Below, one piece after another: positions 26,522 through 36,788 of a stretch of DNA of 64,000 bases (positions within the stretch are counted from its first letter, which is position 1; each line of letters starts with the position of its first letter). The position numbers and the translations under genes were made by a program. The DNA comes from Leptospira inadai serovar Lyme str. 10. GTDB lineage: Bacteria; Spirochaetota; Leptospiria; Leptospirales; Leptospiraceae. The notes below the pieces were generated by a model that saw nothing but the letters and a program-made list of their open reading frames with translations, did no database searches and was not told the DNA's origin. The DNA is taken from NCBI RefSeq assembly GCF_000243675.2, contig NZ_AHMM02000015.1, positions 728,001 to 792,000 on the forward strand, read 5' to 3'.

Positions 26522-29509
26522 TTATACTCCTGTGATTCCGAGAGATCGAGTCAGTTCTTGCAAGATTCTTTGGGCGGCTTCGAATTCGAATTGCTCGATT
26601 TTCGTAACTAACTCCTCGAGCTTAGTCTCCTCGATTTCACCGGAGAGGAGAGAAATAAGTTCGTCGATATCCCTGTCCTCGATCGCGCCTTTCTGAAAAG
26701 AATCGAAAAGAAGTCGGATTAGCTCCTCGGCGCGTTCGGAATTCGATGATGATCCGGTTCCGTTTTTGGCCACTTTAGAAGGACTCGGCGTAATCGCGCC
26801 GGAAAGATTCATCACTCTGGTGATTTCCTCCATCATCTGGTTGAAATCGATCGGCTTGGATATAAAACCGTCCATTCCCGCATCTTTGGCGGAGTTCCTA
26901 TCTTCTTCGAAGACGCTCGCCGTTAGGGCTAGAATAGGAATTCTCGGTACGTTTTCTTCTATCTCATAGTGTCGTATGACCCTGGTTGCCTGCAGCCCGT
27001 CCAATACGGGCATCTGAACGTCCATCAGTATCAGGTCGAATTTATCGGATTGCACTTTGTTAAATGCCTCCTCTCCGTTGTAAGCTGAGGAAACCCTGTG
27101 TCCTTCGTTTTTCAAAAGCAATTCGACTAACTCGGTATTCTGTTCGATATCATCCACGACCAGAATGTTCAAAGAGGGAATATTTCGGCGGACGGACTTT
27201 TTGATTTCCGTTTTAGGGCCGTCGATTTTCCGTAGGGGAATGAGGACATGAAATGTGCTTCCTTCTCCTAATCTACTTTCAGCCCAGATCTTTCCTCCCA
27301 TGAGTTCGGTCAATTGCTTGCAGATAGTCGTTCCTAGTCCGGTTCCTCCGAATCGTCTGGTCGTGGAGACGTCCGCCTGAGTAAACGGTTCGAAAATTTT
27401 GTCCAGTCGATCCGCTCGGATTCCTATGCCGGTGTCTATTACGGAAAAATGAAGTTCATTTCCCGATTTCTCGATCCTGAGAGTCACCTTCCCTTTGTCG
27501 GTGAATTTGATCGCGTTTCCTATCAGGTTGATGAGGATCTGACGGATCCGAAGGGAATCCCCTCGATAGAATTCGGATAGCTCCGGATCTTGGATTACCT
27601 CGAAATCCAAGCGCTTTTTGATCGCGCTTATTCCTAAAAAGGATTTAAGCTCCCCGATAAGCCTAAAAAGAGAGAAGCCTACGGACTCGAGTTCGACGGC
27701 GCCTTTTTCGAGCTTAGCGGTGTTTAGGATATCATTCAAAAGTCTTAATAGAGATTTTGCGGAAGCTTTTACGGTTTCGAGATGGGTTCTTTGGTCCTTC
27801 CCCAATTTTCCGGAAAGTAACACTTCCGTAAATCCTAGAATGGAGTTCATTGGAGTCCTGATTTCGTGGCTCATATTCGCCAGGAAGGAAGTTTTGGTTA
27901 CGGAAGCGAGCTCGGCCTTTTCTTTAGAAGTCCGCAAGTCTTCTTCCATATTGTGCCTTTCCGTGATATCCAGGATGACTCCTTCCAGAAAAAGTATGTC
28001 GCCGCTACTTCCGCTGATCGCACTGCCGTTTTCCCAAAACCATCTGATCTCTCCGTTTCTATGGATAATTCTGTACTCCAATGCGAAGGCTCTTTTTTCC
28101 CGTACGGCTTCCTGAACCGCTTGGTAAACGGCGACCTGGTCCTGCGGGTGGATGATGTCCTTGTAGGATCGGATCGGATTCGGAGGCAAAAATTCCGAAA
28201 CGGGATAGCCCGTCATAGATTCGACCGCGTCGCTCATGTATAGAGTGGTCCAATCTTCGTTTAAGAGGCATCGATACGTGATTCCGGGTATGTTTTGGAT
28301 AAGGGATCGTACCTGCTGCTCGCTTTGTTTGAGTGCGGTTTCGATCATTTTTCTTTCGCTGATATCCGTTACGAAACTTACGAATAGCACCTCTCTGGGC
28401 AGCTTTACGTGGCCGATCGCCAACCGAGCCGGAAAAATAGAGCCGTCCTTTCTTCGTCCCAAGGCTTCTCTACCCGTTCCGATGATTTTCGTCGTTCCGG
28501 TTCTGATATAATTCTTTAGAATGGCGCCTTGTCCCGAATGATACGGTTCCGGCATGAGTTCCTGGATATTCTTTCCCAAGAGTTCCGAATTCGTATATCC
28601 GAAGATGCGTTCCGCAGATTTATTGAAATCGATGATTCTCCCGCGAGTATCGATCGTAATCACTCCGTCCACTGCTGTGGAAATGATCGCCCTCATTCGG
28701 GCTTCGCTTTCCTTTAGATTATTCACTAGCTTCCGGTACATAAAGAAAGCGTTCACTGCGAAGGTAAATAGCGTGAAACCGATCGTGATGACGGATACTG
28801 CCAGAGCAAGAAACATCGGGTCGGTTTGGTTATTCGGGGTAACGGTTTCCTGAACTCCGATAAAACGGGCTGCAGCCATTCCCGTATAATGCATTCCTGA
28901 AATTGCGATGCCCATAACGGAGCCCGATATTAGCGTGGGCCAATGCGAAGTTAGTCGGAGGCTTTGGAGTCCGAAACGGATCCAAAGCGAAAGAATAGAG
29001 AGTACGACTGCGACTAGTATGGACAGCGCGAAGATCCAAGGATCGTATCGAAGGGAAGCGTTCATGCGCATAGCAGCCATTCCGGTATAATGCATGGATC
29101 CGATTCCGGAACCGACAAGAACACCTCCGATAATTAACTCCTGGATTCGAAGCTTAGAGCGACTTACGTAGGTCAAGGCGACCATGGACGCCACGATACT
29201 CGGGAGAACGGAAACGATCGTAAGAGTGCGGTCATAAGTCACGTTCGTACAGAGTTTGAAGGAGAGCATCCCGATGAAATGCATGGACCAGACTCCGCAT
29301 CCCAAGGCAATGCCGGCTGCAAACAGAATCAGAAACCTGCTTGCGGGGGAAATGCTTTCCGGAAGGGGTTGCCCGACCATCCGAAGAGCGATATAGGAGG
29401 AAAAAATCGCGACTAAGATAGAGAGGACGATCAGTCCGGGATCGTATGAGCTGTCTAGGAAGGGCGCCGATTGATCGGATAGGAAGAATTGCCGTATCGT
29501 TTCATTCAT
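26522..29509 (-). CDS. MHYT-PAS-PAS hybrid histidine kinase
   Basis: A 995-residue membrane kinase. Residues 20-260 form an MHYT sensor with its repeated motifs (SMHFIGM, SMHYTGM, GMHYTGM), thought to bind metal and sense gases such as NO, CO or O2. PAS 1 (about 275-385, IIDFNKSAERIFGYTNSELLG) and PAS 2 (about 400-525) follow, then HisKA (ANMSHEIRTPMNSILGF), HATPase (DTGIGI, GTGLGTTICKQL) and a receiver domain (LILMDVQMPVLDG). It is directly upstream of the HD-GYP regulator (6-base gap), giving a phosphorelay into cyclic-di-GMP turnover. Confidence 0.93.
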   Translation of the reverse strand: MNETIRQFFLSDQSAPFLDSSYDPGLIVLSILVAIFSSYIALRMVGQPLPESISPASRFLILFAAGIALGCGVWSMHFIGMLSFKLCTNVTYDRTLTIVSVLPSIVASMVALTYVSRSKLRIQELIIGGVLVGSGIGSMHYTGMAAMRMNASLRYDPWIFALSILVAVVLSILSLWIRFGLQSLRLTSHWPTLISGSVMGIAISGMHYTGMAAARFIGVQETVTPNNQTDPMFLALAVSVITIGFTLFTFAVNAFFMYRKLVNNLKESEARMRAIISTAVDGVITIDTRGRIIDFNKSAERIFGYTNSELLGKNIQELMPEPYHSGQGAILKNYIRTGTTKIIGTGREALGRRKDGSIFPARLAIGHVKLPREVLFVSFVTDISERKMIETALKQSEQQVRSLIQNIPGITYRCLLNEDWTTLYMSDAVESMTGYPVSEFLPPNPIRSYKDIIHPQDQVAVYQAVQEAVREKRAFALEYRIIHRNGEIRWFWENGSAISGSSGDILFLEGVILDITERHNMEEDLRTSKEKAELASVTKTSFLANMSHEIRTPMNSILGFTEVLLSGKLGKDQRTHLETVKASAKSLLRLLNDILNTAKLEKGAVELESVGFSLFRLIGELKSFLGISAIKKRLDFEVIQDPELSEFYRGDSLRIRQILINLIGNAIKFTDKGKVTLRIEKSGNELHFSVIDTGIGIRADRLDKIFEPFTQADVSTTRRFGGTGLGTTICKQLTELMGGKIWAESRLGEGSTFHVLIPLRKIDGPKTEIKKSVRRNIPSLNILVVDDIEQNTELVELLLKNEGHRVSSAYNGEEAFNKVQSDKFDLILMDVQMPVLDGLQATRVIRHYEIEENVPRIPILALTASVFEEDRNSAKDAGMDGFISKPIDFNQMMEEITRVMNLSGAITPSPSKVAKNGTGSSSNSERAEELIRLLFDSFQKGAIEDRDIDELISLLSGEIEETKLEELVTKIEQFEFEAAQRILQELTRSLGITGV

Positions 29510-29847
29510 CGAAATTGCCCTCTACAAAATCAGGATTCACGTTTTAAATTCTCGAATTCGAATCGCAAGGAAGAGACATGCACGAATGCCCGAGCATCCG
29601 GTCCTCTGAAAAAAGAAAGACATTTAAAGAGTCATAGAAAATAGAAAAACGATCCGTCCTGTCTTTTCCGAATTTACGTTTGGCCAAAAATTCCATCTTC
29701 AGTTTATTTTTCAGATCGCATGCTAAAATATTGAGAATTTTGAACTATTCCATCCGATTTACGGTTCGGTTTAAAAACGGAATCCGATTCTCCTCCAGCA
29801 AAAATCCAACCTTAGTATATTATAAATATATTAAATAAATATCCGCA
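29510..29847. other. Intergenic region, nothing recognised
   Basis: AT-rich 340-base spacer with no supported gene or clear terminator. Confidence 0.4.
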
Positions 29848-30432
29848 TTAGTCTTGGCTATTTCTTATTGTTCTTATGAATTCGTCTTCGCTTTCAAGAT
29901 TCCACCATCTGTTGAATTCCCCAAAAAAGCCCTTAATCCGCCCTTTGGAATTTATCCAGAGTGCCGAATCGGAATGGTCTATATCGTCCGATTGTTCGCT
30001 AGGAAACGCCCGGATTCCGAAACGTCTAGCGAGTTCAAACGCTTGTTCCGTCGATTCCATACGGATCAGCACCGATTGTTTTGCGGCCTCTCTGAAGTAT
30101 TCCCGGAAACGCTTCTGTGAATCGTTCTTCGGATCTAGACTGATAAATACCAGGCGTAGATCTTCTCTTCCGGTTAGTGTACTTTTCAATTTAGCCAAGG
30201 TTCCGTGGCAGACGGATTTGCAGTTTAAATATCCGAAATAGACAAGATTCTCTTTTCCGATCAGAATATCCCGAATATCGGTGGCGGCAGTTTCACCCGC
30301 TAGCATCAGCGGAAAAGACGGGACGGTTCGGTCAACCTCCAACATCCGTTTGGGCATGACGGAAAGAAAATAGAATAGGGCAAGGATAATCGCCGTTCCC
30401 GCTACCGTTATTTTCCATAGTTCCATCTTCAT
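29848..30432 (-). CDS. SCO1/SenC-family thioredoxin-fold protein
   Basis: A 194-residue protein anchored by one N-terminal helix (ITVAGTAIILALFYFL) with a periplasmic thioredoxin fold. The copper-binding motif is present as YLNCKSVCHGTL (Cys-x3-Cys), and the distal His lies in DIDHSDSALWIN. SCO proteins deliver copper to cytochrome c oxidase CuA or act as thiol reductants. No cytochrome oxidase gene is next to it, so the client is not shown. It is monocistronic. Confidence 0.88.
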   Translation of the reverse strand: MKMELWKITVAGTAIILALFYFLSVMPKRMLEVDRTVPSFPLMLAGETAATDIRDILIGKENLVYFGYLNCKSVCHGTLAKLKSTLTGREDLRLVFISLDPKNDSQKRFREYFREAAKQSVLIRMESTEQAFELARRFGIRAFPSEQSDDIDHSDSALWINSKGRIKGFFGEFNRWWNLESEDEFIRTIRNSQD

Positions 30433-30881
30433 CGGACAAATTCGAATTTAGAATCTTCGTACTTTACCGGAAATAAATATCCTTCTTTTTTTCGAAAAAT
30501 TTTCCATGTTCGGGATTTTTTTAAATAAAAATCAAAATTGATAAGTACAACGGTTTAGTTTCACCGGGCTCATTCTGCCGATCCTTTCGAAAGGGAACGT
30601 CGTTCAGGTAATTATTGTGTCGAATTTTGAAGGATCCTTATCTTATATACGTTAGTCCACTTTGTTTAGATTTGACGGAAATTTAAGGGAAAAAGTATGG
30701 CTTTATCCGAGTTCGTTTAATTTCCCGTGATTGGAGAAGTTATTTATTGCTGCGCGTTCGCAGAGATCCTTTTCTACGGTGCATCGGATTTAGGCCGAAT
30801 TTTCGATGATTGTAGCGAGCGTCGGGTAGATCGGAAGGTAACGAAGAAAGCTGATTTTTCAGGATCTGGCGCCGTTGAAAC
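30433..30881. other. Intergenic region, nothing recognised
   Basis: About 450 bases between two minus-strand genes; no supported frame, hairpin or RNA gene. Confidence 0.4.
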
Positions 30882-31595
30882 TCAAAGGTTCCCCTTCGTA
30901 AAAGTTTGTGAAAGTGCTTTTACCGACTCCAGGAATAATTTCTCGTCGGAGGCGGAAGCGAACGGGCCCCAAGGGAAAAAGATCCATCCAAACCAGTAGT
31001 TCCAATTCGGTTTTTCAGAAATGATAACCGAAGTATGTTTTCCGTCGGCAAAATAGTCGATATCCAAAATCATACTCTCGTGGAAATAGCCCGGCAGTAA
31101 TAATAAACTGAAGGAGGCTGCGTATAAGGACCAATGTATCCGACGCTCAAAACCGTTGATTCTAATTTCCACGCGCCGTTCTGCGGAATTTTTCCCGCTT
31201 CCGATCCGATTTTCTCCACAGTCCCAATTTTGATTCTCCGCGCAAAAGTTCGAAATTGTTTCCGGGAGGTCTCTGAGTAGATTCCATTTTCTTTTGGGGT
31301 AAAATTGTCGGAATGAAACAGCCGTTTCATTCCGAAATGATTCGAGCGGGAACCAACCGACTAAACTCCGTTTGCAATCTCCTTCTTTGCTGCATATGGG
31401 CGAGTGTTCACTCGATTTGCAAATTTCGGCGCAATATTCTCCTTTGAGTAAGACGGATAGCCTTGTTTTCGTTTTTTGCAGAGGGAGTTTTTCGCCGATT
31501 GCAAGCACAGGAAGATTTATCCTGCGATACAGACAACCGTTCGCGAATAAGACTAAGAGCCCAATCAGGAAAATATTTGGAATGATTTTTGCCAA
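30882..31595 (-). CDS. Hypothetical lipoprotein
   Basis: A 237-residue protein with a signal peptide ending in the lipobox LFANGC and several further Cys residues (CAEICKSSEHSPICSKEGDC). A hydrophobic stretch (SLYAASFSLLLLPGYF) and an aromatic region (NWNYWFGWIFFPWGPF) lie in the C-terminal half. No family is recognised. It is the third gene of a minus-strand operon with an outer-membrane protein and another lipoprotein, 40 bases downstream of the latter, so it may belong to one cell-envelope complex. Confidence 0.7.
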   Translation of the reverse strand: MAKIIPNIFLIGLLVLFANGCLYRRINLPVLAIGEKLPLQKTKTRLSVLLKGEYCAEICKSSEHSPICSKEGDCKRSLVGWFPLESFRNETAVSFRQFYPKRKWNLLRDLPETISNFCAENQNWDCGENRIGSGKNSAERRVEIRINGFERRIHWSLYAASFSLLLLPGYFHESMILDIDYFADGKHTSVIISEKPNWNYWFGWIFFPWGPFASASDEKLFLESVKALSQTFTKGNL

Positions 31596-31635
31596 AGATG
31601 AAAATCCCCGTCAGAAAAAGCCGCGTAGATGTCGG

Positions 31636-32643
31636 CTATTTCTTTCTCGCTCCGTGATTCGATTTGGAAGCTTCTTCCGCCTTCGGAAGTACGGGATTTT
31701 CTGGAGCGTCGCTTAAGCTCGGAAATTGTCCTCGTATCTCCCGAATCTCGCAATCGCAATAAGCGTGGGATGCGGTGTTTATGATTAAAAGATTCTTTTG
31801 TTCCTGTTTACTTAGAAGCAAGGATCGGGTTTTTCCGAAGTCGTCCTCTAAAGGATCGAAGGTAAATATTCCCGAAATGAAATCGAAAATTTCCAGCCAA
31901 TGCAATTCCACTTCGGCTCCGGTTAAAAGAAAGCCGACCTTCGCACCGGTACTCCAATAATCCCGGTAATCTTGGTAAACTTTCTTATAAGGACTATGTA
32001 ATACGAATGAATCGTAAATACCTCTCTCGCTTCCTGTGCCGATCGATCGACCGGATATCGCAATCGGTACGATAGGACCCAGTCCGGCTTCTCCCGATAG
32101 CTCCTCGGTAAACCCGAGCGTTCTCTTTTGAAACCAACCTAGTTGCATGGTATTTCCGGCGTAGAGCGTAACTTGGAATCCACGAAAGGCCCAGAGGCTA
32201 GCTCCTAACTGCGGACCGATTTTAACGTTGAAGCTAGCTATATCAAGAAAATCTAAAATTCTATCCGGAAGATACCAGGCCAATTTTTCGAAAAATCCGG
32301 AATCCGCCTCTGTTCGGTTCGCTTTATTGAATCCTTTCAAGGAGATATCCCGCAAACCGGCTTTGTAAGGGTCGGGAAGTTTTTCGGAGATCGAGTTTGC
32401 CCTGGAATCCTCGGGATACACTTTCAAAACAGTGCGAAGTAATTCGGTCGCCTCCGAGTATCTCTTTTCCTTGATATGATCCTCTGCGGTATCCAAAAGA
32501 GATTTCGAAGCAAGATGAACGTCTCTATATTGAGGAACTGAGGCACAATTATAAGCGGAAATCGATACTAGAAAAATTAAGAATCTAGATAAGGTAAATA
32601 GTTTCAATTTTTTGTTTCCTTTCTCTTGAATTTTGGTAGGCAT
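31636..32643 (-). CDS. Hypothetical lipoprotein with TPR-like N-terminal segment
   Basis: A 335-residue protein. The basic N-terminus and hydrophobic segment end at SAYNC, a plausible spirochaetal lipobox. Residues 40-90 (LLDTAEDHIKEKRYSEATELLRTVLKVYPED) form a TPR-like helix pair. The remainder is rich in beta-strand and aromatic residues. The start codon overlaps the stop of the outer-membrane protein gene (TAATG), so expression is coupled. The function is unknown; a periplasm-facing partner of that barrel is inferred. Confidence 0.72.
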   Translation of the reverse strand: MPTKIQEKGNKKLKLFTLSRFLIFLVSISAYNCASVPQYRDVHLASKSLLDTAEDHIKEKRYSEATELLRTVLKVYPEDSRANSISEKLPDPYKAGLRDISLKGFNKANRTEADSGFFEKLAWYLPDRILDFLDIASFNVKIGPQLGASLWAFRGFQVTLYAGNTMQLGWFQKRTLGFTEELSGEAGLGPIVPIAISGRSIGTGSERGIYDSFVLHSPYKKVYQDYRDYWSTGAKVGFLLTGAEVELHWLEIFDFISGIFTFDPLEDDFGKTRSLLLSKQEQKNLLIINTASHAYCDCEIREIRGQFPSLSDAPENPVLPKAEEASKSNHGARKK

Positions 32644-33797
32644 TAGTATTTAAAACCGATTTCGAATCCGATCTGAGATCTTGTGTCCCGAGAGCTCGGA
32701 TAGGGCCCATAACCGTGAAGCATATTTCCCAATATCGCCCCTGCATTCCCGGTAAGGGCAGCCACGAGTACTCCATCCTTATTTGTCACGTTAGAACTTC
32801 TTACGGTATGCGTTGCTTCGGTGCCGGCATAGGAGAGTCTTAGGAAGACCGCATCGGTCACTTGGAAAGAGTATCCGATATGAAATCGATTTCCTACGAT
32901 CTCCGTTTTTGCCGTTCCCTGGCGTAAGGTTGATATGGGGATGGAAGTATTTCCGATCCTTAAAAGCACGAACGACCCCTCCTGAAAATCGGCGGCGCCT
33001 TGCATATTTTTAAAATATTCCAAACCGAAATCGATTTTATTTCTCCCTAAGAACGAAACCGAGTAATTTAATCCGACAAGCCCGTTCAAATAAGATTCTC
33101 GATACGTGAGTTTGTCCGGGGTAAAATCTACTCCGTTTGTGACGGTCGTAATTGTGCCCGAGGTTCCCGAAGACATAAATACATTGCTTTTGGAGGATAA
33201 GATTACGTCATTTTCGTACACTTCGAATCCGGCCCTCAGAGCGAAGTTTTCCAAAAATCGGTTTTTGGAATCGTGAAAAATCAAGAAATCGGCGCCGTAA
33301 CTCACCCTTGATGTCACAAGGGTACTCTTCGAGTAATCGTAGATCGTGAGATCTTGACCCTTTATCGTAGACGTCGGATTCGTTAAAGTAATGGAATACT
33401 TATCGATATCCGTAAGCGAGTTAGCACCGGACGTTAAGTTAGCGTAGGACAGTAGATAATTACTGCGAATTAAGGGAGTGTGTCGAACCGAAGAATCCCA
33501 TTCGAATCCTTTTCCCCGGAAGTTGGAGATAGAGGGAATCGCGATGGCATTGACTCCACCTATAGCGGAATTGATCATGAACGAATTTCCCATAGTTAAC
33601 GCGTTTTTGGCGGTAGCCGAATTGACCTGAACGTCGGTCATTCTGATTCCGATTGAAGTTAGCCTAGTATTCGTAGCTTCTTCCTCAGCCTGAATTGTTG
33701 CCGAGAAAGATGCCAATGCAATTAAAATCGCATATTTAAGTTTCAACTTGATCTCCTTTTCGATTTGCATTCGCAAGATTCTTTCCAATCTATCCAT
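32643..33797 (-). CDS. Predicted outer-membrane beta-barrel protein
   Basis: A 384-residue protein with a signal peptide (KYAILIALASFSATIQA), alternating amphipathic strands, many Gly, Ser, Thr and aromatic residues, and a C-terminal aromatic ending GFEIGFKY typical of BAM substrates. The first ATG (33797) gives a 20-residue basic leader; an internal ATG (MQIEKEIKLKLK) 27 bases later is an equally good start. It is first in a three-gene operon with two lipoproteins. No named porin family is recognised. Confidence 0.72.
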   Translation of the reverse strand: MDRLERILRMQIEKEIKLKLKYAILIALASFSATIQAEEEATNTRLTSIGIRMTDVQVNSATAKNALTMGNSFMINSAIGGVNAIAIPSISNFRGKGFEWDSSVRHTPLIRSNYLLSYANLTSGANSLTDIDKYSITLTNPTSTIKGQDLTIYDYSKSTLVTSRVSYGADFLIFHDSKNRFLENFALRAGFEVYENDVILSSKSNVFMSSGTSGTITTVTNGVDFTPDKLTYRESYLNGLVGLNYSVSFLGRNKIDFGLEYFKNMQGAADFQEGSFVLLRIGNTSIPISTLRQGTAKTEIVGNRFHIGYSFQVTDAVFLRLSYAGTEATHTVRSSNVTNKDGVLVAALTGNAGAILGNMLHGYGPYPSSRDTRSQIGFEIGFKY

Positions 33798-34426
33798 TTA
33801 TCTCCGAGTAGAGACAGGTTTTGCCGAAGAAAATCGGAAATTTTGTTATTACGATTTTATAATTTTATATCATTCGAATCGTTAGGAGAATTTATAAGAA
33901 TCGACCGTATTGGAACTTTCTGAAAACATAATGGAGTTCCGCGTTTCCGTAGAATTGCGTCCATCCAATGATTATCGGCCGGGCATGGATCGAGGCAAAG
34001 AACCGATCGTTCGGCTCAAGTGGAATGATGGTTGAAGATCCTGGTCGCCAAACCCGATGCTTTCTGCTCTTTTGGAACGGGTATGCACGGTAGGCCTGAT
34101 TCGGAAAGGGCTCCACTACCTCTGTGAATGATGATTCCGGTTGCTTGGAAATGTCATTTTGCCAATACTATATCCACTGGCAATCCTATCGAGAAAATTA
34201 CAAGAAAATGAATTCAAAAAATACAATTGTTTAAATGTAGATTTATTTTTAAAATACTTATCAAACAATAAAATCCTAAAACAGAATATAGTTCTCGAAT
34301 CTCCCATTTGGGATATTGGGCGCCTTCCTGAATTCGCGAGCAAGCAAAATGGATTTCCAATTTTGGTTATTGCAGGGAAAAACGCGACCGTTTGCTCTTC
34401 TTTGCTCGGACGAGAGGATCGTGCCG

Positions 34427-34567
34427 TTACAGTTTTGCATAGTTGGAATTTTAAATGATGCTCTTAAGACTGTCAGGCTGAGAATTTTGAAATTTTGATA
34501 GCGTCCTTACAGTTCCGCTTAGTTAGAATTTCGGATAAGACTATCAAGTTACGAGCTTTGAAATTTT
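34427..34567 (+). repeat. Degenerate direct repeat, two units
   Basis: Unit 1 (34427-34496) and unit 2 (34507-34567) both run TTACAGTT..GC.TAGTT.GAATTT and end in TTTGAAATTTT, with a 9-base length difference between them. Confidence 0.5.
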
Positions 34568-34666
34568 TAATTCTTTGGGCTTCCCGATGCCAACGTATCT
34601 TTTTCGCTCTCTAATTAGCACATCGGCAGGGCACCCGCAAATCTAAAGTGGGCACAATCTTTGATA

Positions 34667-34703
34667 CATTGAAACGATTTGGTTTAAAGCAGTCAGCCCT
34701 CCG
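34667..34703 (+). repeat. Dispersed 37-bp repeat, copy 2
   Basis: Matches 9632-9668 at 31 of 37 positions in the same orientation, including ATTGAAACGATTTG and TTAAAGCAGT. Confidence 0.6.
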
Positions 34704-34814
34704 AATATAGCTTCGGTTATCCTCTAAATCTGCAATCATCGGTTTCTTCCACCTAACTCTAGCATTTAATATCTATATCGCAGTATTAATTCCTCTTCCG
34801 CCAACATCTATCGC

Positions 34815-36788
34815 CTAATATTTTTTTGCTAGGTCATGGGAAAAATAGTGAAATCGCTTGTTTTCATCCTTTAGAATATGAATATCTTGAAAAAATAATA
34901 CTCCGACGAATTCCAATAGTCGATGGGTCTCGATGCTCATATGCATCGCTGGACCGAATCCAAGCCATACATTTATAGTCGAATATACGGGTAATTCGTC
35001 GCAAATTCGAATCAAATAGATTGATACGCAGGTGTTTATGCCGGCGTAAACGACCGCTCTAAGCCAAGGTTCATTATCCGTTCTTTTAATTTCTATTGCC
35101 GAAATATTCGTATTACGAGATACGCTGGAAATTCTGGATTGATAACGTTTTGTATACGAGGACGAGACTTCGATCGGGGCATATGCGATACCTAAGCCCG
35201 TCCCGAGAGGGCCTATTTCCGTTCCGACTCCAATTCCGTAACCGAATTTGAAAACGAAAATGTCCGCGACTCCCTTGATTATATTACCCACATATCGAAA
35301 GGGGACGAGGATTATATTTGTCAGGCCATAATTACGGATCTTAGAATTGTGCTGGTTTACGTTCTCGGCAGTCGTGTTGTACTTCGTAATAATTAAGTCC
35401 GTGGTAAATATTTCATTCTCTTCCAATAAAGACCGTGCGGCCTCAACATATTTGATGGATTTGAGTATATGACCCTTATAACTAGTCTTGTTAAGGCTTA
35501 ATTCGAGAACCCCCCTTGCATTTTCTGATTCTGCCATTTCGAGCAATCCGCGGACGGTGTTGTTCAAATAGGAGAAGCCGCTTTGTTCAGCCGAAATCCG
35601 CTTTTGTTCGATTCGAGATAGAAAATCATTAAAATCGCCGTTATCGATCGGAGCGGTATACTTCTGCGCTTCGAGGAAAATATTCTTATATAGTTTGTGA
35701 GACTTGGCGAAATTCAATTTTTGATAAGCGTCGTCGGCCTCTTTTTCGGAATATTTCAAGAAGGCTATTTTCACTTCGGCGATTCTATACCGTAAGGTTT
35801 TTTGTATTCTGGATTTGTTTTGGTAATCGGAAGTATTATTGATTTCATCCAACAAATTTTGATAAGTAGCGTAATATCGGCTTAGTATTTCCTCCGATAA
35901 AATAGTTTCCGCGTTCAGTTCGCGATCGATTTTGATTAATCGTTCCTGGAATAATTTAAAATATGCAAGATCTATGTTTTTACGGATAATCGATTGAAGG
36001 TTGCTGAGAGAATTTTGGTACTCGCTACTTAAGGATTGAACGGCTTTAAGGGATTTTACGTAAATGTCTATCGCGTCTCCGTATCGTTTTTGCGAGGCGA
36101 ATCGATCGGCGGTTAATAGGGAGTCGTTGATTTCATCCGTCAAAATTCTTAAACTGGAATCGGTGCCTTCGAAACTGTACGTATTCATTTTCTCGGAGGA
36201 TACGCTTTCTATCTTAATCTTGGAAATAGATAAATTGAACCCGTCTTTTTCAGGGGCATTCAATTTGTTGATCGTATACTTGGAGTCGAGGCTTTTTTTT
36301 GCGATCTCATCCGCGTAGTAATCGAATTGATACGGGAATAAGTCTATTGTGTCGGAGAAATAAATTTCATAACCTTCCGCACGTGAAGACGGTTTTACGG
36401 CTTTAATCGTCAATGAGTATTGATTTGCATTCTTGGAAATGCTTCCCGCGATCAGAATATCGAAGTCGGCTACGGTTCGAAGAGCATCGAAACCTTCTTT
36501 TCCGCCGAACCCGGAGAGTTGCAGGGAGGTTTGGTTTAGTAAGGATCGCATTGTGCTATCGTTCATGACGATATACCGCTCTCCGGCTTGGTTTATCAAT
36601 TTTAAGGTCAACAGATTGGTGATATTCGAGGAAACATCGGACGCGATGTTTTTTCCATACTCGACGGATTGTATGAATATTTTCGGAGTCTTAGTTTGGA
36701 ACAATTTTCCGTTAGGGTCGCTCTTAACCAACGCATCGGACGCGCATCCGAAGGAACCTAGAATGAGGAGAAGAATTACTTGTCTCAA
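34815..36788 (-). CDS. Large lipoprotein with CsgG/FlgO-like N-terminal domain
   Basis: A 657-residue protein starting at TTG (36788) with AAGGA 10 bases upstream; no nearby ATG. The lipobox is LGSFGC. Residues 35-180 resemble the CsgG/FlgO/TolB-N type periplasmic fold (SSNITNLLTLKLINQAGERYIVMNDSTMRSLLNQ, then DFDILIAGSISKNANQYSLTIKAV). Residues 215-480 are long charged helices of TPR-like or coiled-coil character. The C-terminus has a Gly-rich hydrophobic segment (KFGYGIGVGTEIGPLGTGLG) and beta-strands. It probably works at the inner face of the outer membrane. The family call for the first domain is by pattern only. Confidence 0.7.
   Translation of the reverse strand: MRQVILLLILGSFGCASDALVKSDPNGKLFQTKTPKIFIQSVEYGKNIASDVSSNITNLLTLKLINQAGERYIVMNDSTMRSLLNQTSLQLSGFGGKEGFDALRTVADFDILIAGSISKNANQYSLTIKAVKPSSRAEGYEIYFSDTIDLFPYQFDYYADEIAKKSLDSKYTINKLNAPEKDGFNLSISKIKIESVSSEKMNTYSFEGTDSSLRILTDEINDSLLTADRFASQKRYGDAIDIYVKSLKAVQSLSSEYQNSLSNLQSIIRKNIDLAYFKLFQERLIKIDRELNAETILSEEILSRYYATYQNLLDEINNTSDYQNKSRIQKTLRYRIAEVKIAFLKYSEKEADDAYQKLNFAKSHKLYKNIFLEAQKYTAPIDNGDFNDFLSRIEQKRISAEQSGFSYLNNTVRGLLEMAESENARGVLELSLNKTSYKGHILKSIKYVEAARSLLEENEIFTTDLIITKYNTTAENVNQHNSKIRNYGLTNIILVPFRYVGNIIKGVADIFVFKFGYGIGVGTEIGPLGTGLGIAYAPIEVSSSYTKRYQSRISSVSRNTNISAIEIKRTDNEPWLRAVVYAGINTCVSIYLIRICDELPVYSTINVWLGFGPAMHMSIETHRLLEFVGVLFFQDIHILKDENKRFHYFSHDLAKKY

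Larger units (their letters stand above)
33798..34814. other. Long intergenic region with degenerate repeats, no gene seen
   Basis: About 1 kb. Short frames on both strands lack family features. It holds two degenerate copies of a 60-70 base unit (34427-34496 and 34507-34567) and the second copy of the 37-bp repeat (34667-34703). Confidence 0.5.

Noticed and set aside
33892..34458. Short frames of 74 and 105 codons in the long intergenic region.
   Set aside because: No family features, low-complexity or repeat-derived sequence, no ribosome site.
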